Origin: Flavobacterium aquidurense
GTDB taxonomy: Bacteria > Bacteroidota > Bacteroidia > Flavobacteriales > Flavobacteriaceae
Assembly (NCBI RefSeq): GCF_001404985.1
Contig: NZ_JRLF01000009.1
Span: 535,513 to 599,512 of the forward strand
Direction: 5' to 3'
Length of the DNA stretch: 64,000 bases
Shown here piece after piece: positions 59,180 to 64,000 of this stretch (positions are counted from its first letter, which is position 1; each line of letters begins with the position of its first letter). The notes beneath the pieces are model-generated. The model saw only the letters and a list, made by a program, of their open reading frames with translations. It had not been told where the DNA came from and did not search any database. A program made the position numbers and the translations under genes.

Positions 59180-60685
59180 ATGTCAAAGCAAGTTCGTGTG
59201 CGTTTTGCACCAAGTCCAACAGGACCTTTACATATTGGCGGAGTTCGTACTGCCCTATTTAATTATTTATTTGCCAAAAAAAATAATGGCGTTTTTTATC
59301 TAAGAATTGAAGACACAGATCAGACTCGTTTTGTTCCTGGTGCCGAAGCTTATATTATGGAAGCGCTGGAATGGTTAGGAATTTCTCCTGAAGAAACTGT
59401 TGGAAAAAACGAAAAATTTGGTCCATACAAACAAAGTGATCGTAAGGAATTATACCAAAGTTATGCTGATCAACTGATCAATTCCGGTTGGGCATATTAT
59501 GCTTTTGATACTCCGGAAGCTCTTGATGCTTTGAGAAAAGAACAAGAATCTGAAGGAAAAACATTTATTTACAATCATACGATTCGCGAAAAGTTGGATA
59601 CTTCTCTTGTAATTTCATCAGAAGAAGTTGCTAAAAGAATTGCAAATGGAGAACATTATGTGATCCGTTTTAAAACTCCGGTTGATGAAACTTTACACTT
59701 AAAAGATATCATTCGTGGTGATGTAAAATTTGAAACCAGTTTACTAGACGATAAAGTATTGTTTAAAAGTGACGGAATGCCAACCTATCATTTAGCCAAT
59801 ATTGTTGATGATCATTTGATGGAAACTTCACATGTAATTCGTGGTGAAGAATGGTTGCCATCTATGCCTCTTCACGTTTTATTATACAGAGCTTTTGGTT
59901 GGGATGCTCCGGAATTTGCACATTTACCTTTGATTTTGAAACCAGTTGGAAACGGAAAATTATCAAAAAGAGATGGTGATAAATTAGGATTTCCTGTGTT
60001 TCCATTAGAATGGAAAAACGAAGAAGGCATTTCATCTGGTTACAGAGAGAAAGGATTTTTCCCGGAAGCAGTTGTAAACTTCCTTGCTTTGTTAGGTTGG
60101 AATGATGGAACTGACAAAGAATTATTTTCATTAGAAGAATTAGTTGAAGCTTTTGACCTGAATAGAGTTCATAAATCCGGAGCTAAATTTGATCCGGAGA
60201 AAAACAAATGGTTCAATCACCAATATTTAATCAAACAAAATGATGCAGATTTAGCGAAAAGCTTCTCTCCTATTTTGGTAGAAAAAGGCGTTGACATTTC
60301 TAAATTTGACATCACAAGAATTGTTTCTTTGATTAAAGAAAGAGCTCATTTTGTTTCTGAATTTTGGGATTTAACTGATTTCTTTTTCCAGGCTCCAACA
60401 TCTTACGATGAAAAAGCAAGCAAAAATTGGAAAGAAGAAACACCGGCTTTAATGCAGGAATTGATTTCTACTCTCGAATATATTGACGGTTTTGATTCGG
60501 CAAATATTGAATCAATCGTAAAAGATTGGTTAACTAAGAACGAAATCGGGATGGGTAAAGTTATGCAGCCTTTCCGTTTAAGTTTAGTTGGAGCTCTTAA
60601 AGGTCCTCACCTATTTGACATTGTTGAAATCATAGGAAAAGAAGAAACCATTTCAAGAATTCAGAAAGCAATTTCAACTTTATAA
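59180..60685 (+). CDS. gltX: Glutamate--tRNA ligase
   Basis: This 501-residue class I synthetase charges tRNA-Glu. The start at 59180 (MSKQVRVRFAPSPTGPLHIGG) is chosen over an in-frame ATG at 59069 because the promoter and the family start agree with it; the extra 37 residues are encoded by the inverted repeat. The HIGH motif PLHIGG is at residues 16-21. KMSKS appears as KLSKRDG. FYLRIEDTDQTRFVPGAEAYI and RGEEWLPSMPLHVLLYRAFGW match the glutamate-binding and tRNA-acceptor regions. A terminator hairpin follows about 95 bp downstream. Confidence 0.95.
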   Translation: MSKQVRVRFAPSPTGPLHIGGVRTALFNYLFAKKNNGVFYLRIEDTDQTRFVPGAEAYIMEALEWLGISPEETVGKNEKFGPYKQSDRKELYQSYADQLINSGWAYYAFDTPEALDALRKEQESEGKTFIYNHTIREKLDTSLVISSEEVAKRIANGEHYVIRFKTPVDETLHLKDIIRGDVKFETSLLDDKVLFKSDGMPTYHLANIVDDHLMETSHVIRGEEWLPSMPLHVLLYRAFGWDAPEFAHLPLILKPVGNGKLSKRDGDKLGFPVFPLEWKNEEGISSGYREKGFFPEAVVNFLALLGWNDGTDKELFSLEELVEAFDLNRVHKSGAKFDPEKNKWFNHQYLIKQNDADLAKSFSPILVEKGVDISKFDITRIVSLIKERAHFVSEFWDLTDFFFQAPTSYDEKASKNWKEETPALMQELISTLEYIDGFDSANIESIVKDWLTKNEIGMGKVMQPFRLSLVGALKGPHLFDIVEIIGKEETISRIQKAISTL

Positions 60686-60780
60686 TATTACAATTTTCAC
60701 CATTAAGAGATTAAGAAAATTAAGTTAAGCTTTATGAACTTAATATCTTAATAGTAAAAATAAAAAAATCTAATTTTTAT

Positions 60781-60822
60781 AAACGCTAATACACATTGAT
60801 AAAATGTTGTTAGCGTTTTTTT
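60781..60822 (+). terminator. gltX terminator
   Basis: AAACGCTAA (60781-60789) and TTAGCGTTT (60810-60818) with a T-run after. A secondary ACA/TGT pairing extends the stem. Confidence 0.7.
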
Positions 60823-60894
60823 TATACTTAAAAAAATTGAAATTGGCAGAATATTCGTAATTTACCAGATCATAAAAACTAAATCAATATCATT

Positions 60895-61878
60895 ATGGGT
60901 ACAGCATTTATTATCATTTTAGTCTTAGGATTTTTTATTTTAATGTCTTCCTTCTTTACTGTCAAACAACAATCATCAGTAATTATAGAAAGATTTGGAA
61001 AATTTCATAGCGTGAGAAATTCAGGTTTGCAACTTAAAATTCCGATAGTTGACAGATTGGCCGGACGTGTAAATCTAAAAATTCAACAGCTTGATGTTAT
61101 CATCGAAACCAAAACCAAAGACAACGTTTTTATCAAAATGAAAGTTTCGGTACAGTTTAAAGTTATTCAGGAAAAAGTATATGATGCTTTTTATAAACTA
61201 GAATATCCGCATGATCAGATTACGGCTTATGTTTTTGATGTGGTTCGTGCCGAAGTTCCTAAACTAAAATTGGATGATGTTTTTGAAAGAAAAGATGATA
61301 TTGCTATTGCAGTAAAAAGAGAATTGAATGAAGCAATGACTACTTACGGATATGATATTATCAATACTTTGGTTACTGATATTGATCCGGACATTCAGGT
61401 AAAAAATGCCATGAACAGAATTAATGCTGCTGACAGAGAAAAAACAGCAGCTGAATTTGAAGCTGAAAGTTCAAGAATCAGAATCGTTGCAAAAGCAAAA
61501 GCCGAAGCTGAAAGTAAACGTTTACAAGGTCAAGGTATTGCAGATCAGCGTCGTGAAATTGCAAGAGGACTTGTAGAAAGTGTTGAAGTTTTGAATAACG
61601 TTGGAATTAATTCTCAAGAAGCTTCTGCATTAATTGTTGTAACGCAACATTATGATACACTTCAAGCAATTGGTGCAGATGCAAACTCTAATTTAATCTT
61701 GCTACCAAACTCTCCTCAAGCCGGAAGCGATATGTTAAATAATATGGTAGCGTCGTTTACAGCATCAAATCAGGTTGGTGAAATGATGAAGAAAAACAAT
61801 AAGAAAGTGGTAAAACCAAAACCAATTCAGCCACAATCTGGATATGAAGATGATATAATTCCAGAAACTGAACAATAA
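60895..61878 (+). CDS. SPFH/Band 7 (stomatin-like) membrane protein
   Basis: This 327-residue protein has one N-terminal membrane span (about residues 3-22, FIIILVLGFFILMSSFF). The SPFH domain covers about residues 25-210 (KQQSSVIIERFGKFHSVRNSG, TKDNVFIKMKVSVQFKV, AYVFDVVRAEVPKLKLDDVF), then an Ala/Glu-rich coiled coil (REKTAAEFEAESSRIRIVAKAKAEAES). The family forms scaffold oligomers in the inner membrane; the client is unknown. Length and absence of a second domain fit the slipin group. No partner NfeD gene is adjacent. Confidence 0.88.
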   Translation: MGTAFIIILVLGFFILMSSFFTVKQQSSVIIERFGKFHSVRNSGLQLKIPIVDRLAGRVNLKIQQLDVIIETKTKDNVFIKMKVSVQFKVIQEKVYDAFYKLEYPHDQITAYVFDVVRAEVPKLKLDDVFERKDDIAIAVKRELNEAMTTYGYDIINTLVTDIDPDIQVKNAMNRINAADREKTAAEFEAESSRIRIVAKAKAEAESKRLQGQGIADQRREIARGLVESVEVLNNVGINSQEASALIVVTQHYDTLQAIGADANSNLILLPNSPQAGSDMLNNMVASFTASNQVGEMMKKNNKKVVKPKPIQPQSGYEDDIIPETEQ

Positions 61879-61886
61879 TTTAAAAC

Positions 61887-61915
61887 AAAAAGAGGCTTAA
61901 TTGCCTCTTTTTTTA
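61887..61915. terminator. Bidirectional terminator whose loop holds a stop codon
   Basis: AAAAAGAGGC (61887-61896) and GCCTCTTTTT (61903-61912) form a perfect 10-bp stem. The TAA of the DUF6327 gene is inside the loop, and its last codons form part of the stem. Confidence 0.85.
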
Positions 61916-62151
61916 TTGATAAACCAATTGATTATATAGGGTAAAATTGATTGTAAAATTCTGGGATATGAGTTTGATAAGTATTCTTTGTAAGAAGAAA
62001 AAACGCCACTCACAATATATTGTGGTGTTATGGATTCTTTGGTTCTTTGAAAACTTAAAACCAATTTTTGATAATTAATCTCTTTTTCAAGTTTTAAAAT
62101 TTCTAAATCTCTTTCGATTTCTGCGTATGATGCGTATTTTTTATTTTCCAT
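61897..62151 (-). CDS. Small DUF6327-like protein
   Basis: This 84-residue protein (start ENKKYASYAEIERDLEILKL) matches the DUF6327 group of flavobacteria as I recall it. An N-terminal amphipathic helix is followed by a segment (YLSNSYPRILQSILPYIINW) that may touch the membrane. No function is known. It follows the holin-like gene with only two bases between them, so the two are co-translated. Confidence 0.65.
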   Translation of the reverse strand: MENKKYASYAEIERDLEILKLEKEINYQKLVLSFQRTKESITPQYIVSGVFSSYKEYLSNSYPRILQSILPYIINWFINKKRGN

Positions 62152-62153
62152 AA

Positions 62154-62504
62154 TTAGTCATTAAAAAAGATTTCTGAAAATTTTTCTAATATAGGACCTT
62201 CGACAACTTTATCTTTTAGGAAAAAAAGTAAAATTGTAAACACTAAATAGATCCCTCCTACCGTTAAAAATCCAAGTGCATTACTTTCAAACAAAGATCC
62301 AAAAGCATATGCAGCAGCAAAAGATCCAAAAATCATAACCATACTAAAACACAATAAAATCAAAGTAAACTTAAAAATTAAAGTTGTTGATTTCATGGCA
62401 ACCTTAAAACCCCAAAGTTTATAATAAGCTAAATGACTGTCCAGATAAACTTTAGCCTGATCCTGAATATTTTCGGTATTTTCTTTTAATTCTTCAAAAG
62501 CCAT
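62154..62504 (-). CDS. Phage-holin-superfamily-like membrane protein
   Basis: This 116-residue protein has two hydrophobic spans (about residues 44-70 and 76-98) flanked by charged ends, as in the phage holin superfamily 6 (PF07332-like) proteins that occur as housekeeping membrane proteins. The first part (LKENTENIQDQAKVYLDSHLAYYKL) is an amphipathic helix. It shares an operon with the YtxH-like and DUF6327-like genes, a cluster I recall from other Bacteroidota. There is no phage context. Confidence 0.7.
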   Translation of the reverse strand: MAFEELKENTENIQDQAKVYLDSHLAYYKLWGFKVAMKSTTLIFKFTLILLCFSMVMIFGSFAAAYAFGSLFESNALGFLTVGGIYLVFTILLFFLKDKVVEGPILEKFSEIFFND

Positions 62505-62527
62505 AATTGTAATTTAAATTAAAAAAA

Positions 62528-62621
62528 GAAGCACAAAACTCGTGATTTGATAATTGATTTAGATTTTTCTAAAATTGAAATAACCTAAGCAACTATAAAT
62601 ACACACCTAGTTTTGTGCTTC
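62528..62621 (-). terminator. Long-loop hairpin between YtxH and holin-like genes
   Basis: GAAGCACAAAACT (62528-62540) pairs perfectly over 13 bp with AGTTTTGTGCTTC (62609-62621), with a 68-nt loop. On the minus strand a T-run follows the stem (TTCTTTTTTT), so it can end transcripts or act as an attenuator about 20 nt before the holin-like ATG. Confidence 0.6.
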
Positions 62622-62630
62622 CTGGATTTA

Positions 62631-62957
62631 TTATTTTTGAAGTTTTGCGTTTTGTGCTTTTAAATCAGCTAGTTTAGATTCTAAAAAACTGATTACCTCT
62701 TCTGTTTTATAACTCATATTCGAGAGTAATTCGCCATATGTACCATCAAGATTTTCTTTTGCATGTGCAAATTTTTCACGTAGCACTTCAGAACCTGCTG
62801 AAAGAGAATCTTGTAAATTATGTTTTGCGTCATCCAAACCTTCTTTTAATTTAGCACGGGTTTTTGATCCTTTATCCGGAGCAAATAAAATTCCGATCGC
62901 TGCTCCTACTGCAGCACCAGCTAAAATTGCTGCAACTGTATTTACGTTTTTTGACAT
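62631..62957 (-). CDS. YtxH domain-containing protein
   Basis: This 108-residue protein has the YtxH pattern: an N-terminal Ala/Gly-rich membrane helix (VAAILAGAAVGAAIGILFAPDKGSKTRAKL, residues 7-36) with the conserved APDKGSKTR turn, then an amphipathic coiled coil (DDAKHNLQDSLSAGSEVLREK). The family is widespread and linked to envelope or general stress, without a known activity. It heads the small cluster with the holin-like and DUF6327-like genes. Confidence 0.85.
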   Translation of the reverse strand: MSKNVNTVAAILAGAAVGAAIGILFAPDKGSKTRAKLKEGLDDAKHNLQDSLSAGSEVLREKFAHAKENLDGTYGELLSNMSYKTEEVISFLESKLADLKAQNAKLQK

Positions 62958-63048
62958 AATATTAAAATTTTAATGAATAATAAAGGTAGTCTTTTTTTAA
63001 ATTATAAATTATTGATTAAATGTAATTTAATAAAAATTAACACTAAAT

Positions 63049-63528
63049 TTAATACACATAAGCAACAGCTTCATACTTTCCATCTCCTTTGTCCACAATA
63101 CTAACAAATGGATAACCATTAGAAGCAGATTGCGTTTTGATTCTCATCGCAGTTTGGTTTTGATTTGCAATTGGCGGTTCACCTTTTGTCTTTGTCGAGA
63201 CTCCTGAAAAACTAGCCACTTGTTTTAGACCTATTGTCTTGTCCTGAGATAAAACAGTTACGAATTTATAATCTGATTTTGAATCTACTATAACTTTATC
63301 AGAAACTTTCTGGGTTTGATTAGATTGTTTATTGGTGATTTTTGAAACTGCATATTTGCTAATTTTATGTTCTTCTGCACTTCCGTTGAAGGAATAATAA
63401 ACCAAATCATTTTCGACTTTTATAAAATTAACATCAAGTTCTTCACCGTTGTGTTTTGTAATTTGATGTGTTTGAGAAATTGCAATATTTGCAAATAAAA
63501 CTGATAGCGTAAAAAATAAAATTTTCAT
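63049..63528 (-). CDS. Secreted hypothetical protein
   Basis: This 159-residue protein starts at 63528 (MKILFFTLSVLFANIAISQ, a good signal peptide); an upstream ATG at 63606 adds a hydrophobic tail without sense. Mature residues (ITKHNGEELDVNFIKVENDLVYYSFNGSAEEHKISKYAVSKI) have the pattern of short beta-rich periplasmic domains found in Bacteroidota proteins that sense or report on lipids, but no family is assigned. The C-terminal half ends in PFVSIVDKGDGKYEAVAYVY. The region 63529-64000 holds only AT-rich DNA. Confidence 0.65.
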   Translation of the reverse strand: MKILFFTLSVLFANIAISQTHQITKHNGEELDVNFIKVENDLVYYSFNGSAEEHKISKYAVSKITNKQSNQTQKVSDKVIVDSKSDYKFVTVLSQDKTIGLKQVASFSGVSTKTKGEPPIANQNQTAMRIKTQSASNGYPFVSIVDKGDGKYEAVAYVY

Positions 63529-64000
63529 AATATTAAAATTAAGGATTAAAATTGTTTCTGTCAAAACGAAAGACAAAATTTCAATAAACCATAAAATTAA
63601 TTTCATGAAATTTTTAAATTATGAACTACCCTCTGAAAAATACTTTTACGCTGGAAGTATTATCAAAATACAATCACAATTACAATTGACCATAAAACCA
63701 ATCTTTAGAATTCAGATTTAGAATTGACTCTAAAACAAAAAATTATTCATTTTTAAATTTTAGGCAAACTCATATTAGATTCTTAAGTGCATTTAAAATT
63801 TGACACTTTAAATTTGACCTTTGGATAAAAATACCAACTTTATAAACAATTGTATGTTAACAACCCGTTAAACTAAGAAAAATGAGGTCAAAAACTTAAA
63901 TAAAGCTTAAAAATCAACAATAATTTAAAATATGATTAATGACATGGAATAAATAAAAAAGTTACTTAAAATCAATTTATGAAAGCTGTTTTTAATCATA

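Noticed and set aside
62154..62504. Prophage remnant
   Set aside because: The holin-like protein belongs to a housekeeping cluster with YtxH and DUF6327; no integrase, capsid or tail genes are near.
63979..64000. Possible start of a rightward gene (MKAVFNH) at the window edge
   Set aside because: Only seven codons are visible and no promoter or ribosome-binding site is clear. The stretch 63529-64000 otherwise holds nothing recognisable.

Overview
The window is chromosomal DNA from a member of the Bacteroidota, almost certainly a gliding Flavobacterium close to F. johnsoniae. The evidence is the AT-rich base composition, promoters of the Bacteroidota type (TTG, 17-19 bp, TAnnTTTG), many lineage-specific families (DUF4837, DUF4175, DUF6327, PorP/SprF, type B gliding C-terminal domains), and a complete sprB gliding-adhesin operon. 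No rRNA, tRNA, CRISPR array, IS element or prophage was recognised.

Layout. Positions 1-5.8 kb hold the tail of an OmpA-family gene, then a leftward run: ElaA acetyltransferase, two lipoproteins (DUF1579, DUF4837), a LysM lytic transglycosylase, and phosphoglycerate kinase. Positions 5.96-33.1 kb are one leftward seven-gene operon, read from a consensus promoter at about 33.13-33.16 kb: a 150-aa secreted protein, a beta-helix-like secreted protein, a 136-aa secreted protein, sprC, sprD, the 5824-codon sprB, and sprF. SprB is the mobile surface adhesin of gliding motility. It carries a type IX secretion C-terminal domain, and SprF is its dedicated PorP-type outer-membrane partner. Order and size match the seven-gene sprB operon of F. 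johnsoniae as I recall it.

Positions 33.5-36.9 kb run rightward: holB, a DoxX-like protein, an acyl-CoA thioesterase and recA. The recA-plsC gap (36.9-37.5 kb) is unusual. It holds two successive units, each with the same promoter-like pair of boxes and a hairpin terminator; the second encodes a 34-residue basic peptide. Then come plsC, trpS, dprA and an unknown gene. Next is a TPR-sensor-kinase/NarL-type regulator operon led by a small unknown gene. A 24-bp inverted-repeat element occurs twice around this operon, at the same spacing from a -7-like box, and the only two differences between its copies are compensatory.

Positions 45-52 kb hold a HU/SPOR-type envelope protein, a secreted coiled-coil protein, an unknown secreted protein, a Pif1-like helicase, an OmpH/Skp-like lipoprotein, a methyltransferase with a decayed copy of its 3' end downstream, and a broken GNAT gene. 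Positions 52.6-55.3 kb hold ten ParB-box (parS-like) sites around mnmG, eight of them in 446 bp between mnmG and ybeY, the last inside the ybeY coding region. This marks a likely centromere and origin-proximal region. Positions 55.2-64 kb contain ybeY, a large DUF4175 membrane protein, gltX (its promoter sits in a 20-bp inverted repeat), an SPFH protein, a three-gene envelope cluster (YtxH, holin-like, DUF6327), a small secreted protein and an AT-rich end without a convincing gene.

Gene identities rest on sequence motifs recognised by eye. Promoter, operator and terminator calls are pattern matches and were not computed or searched.
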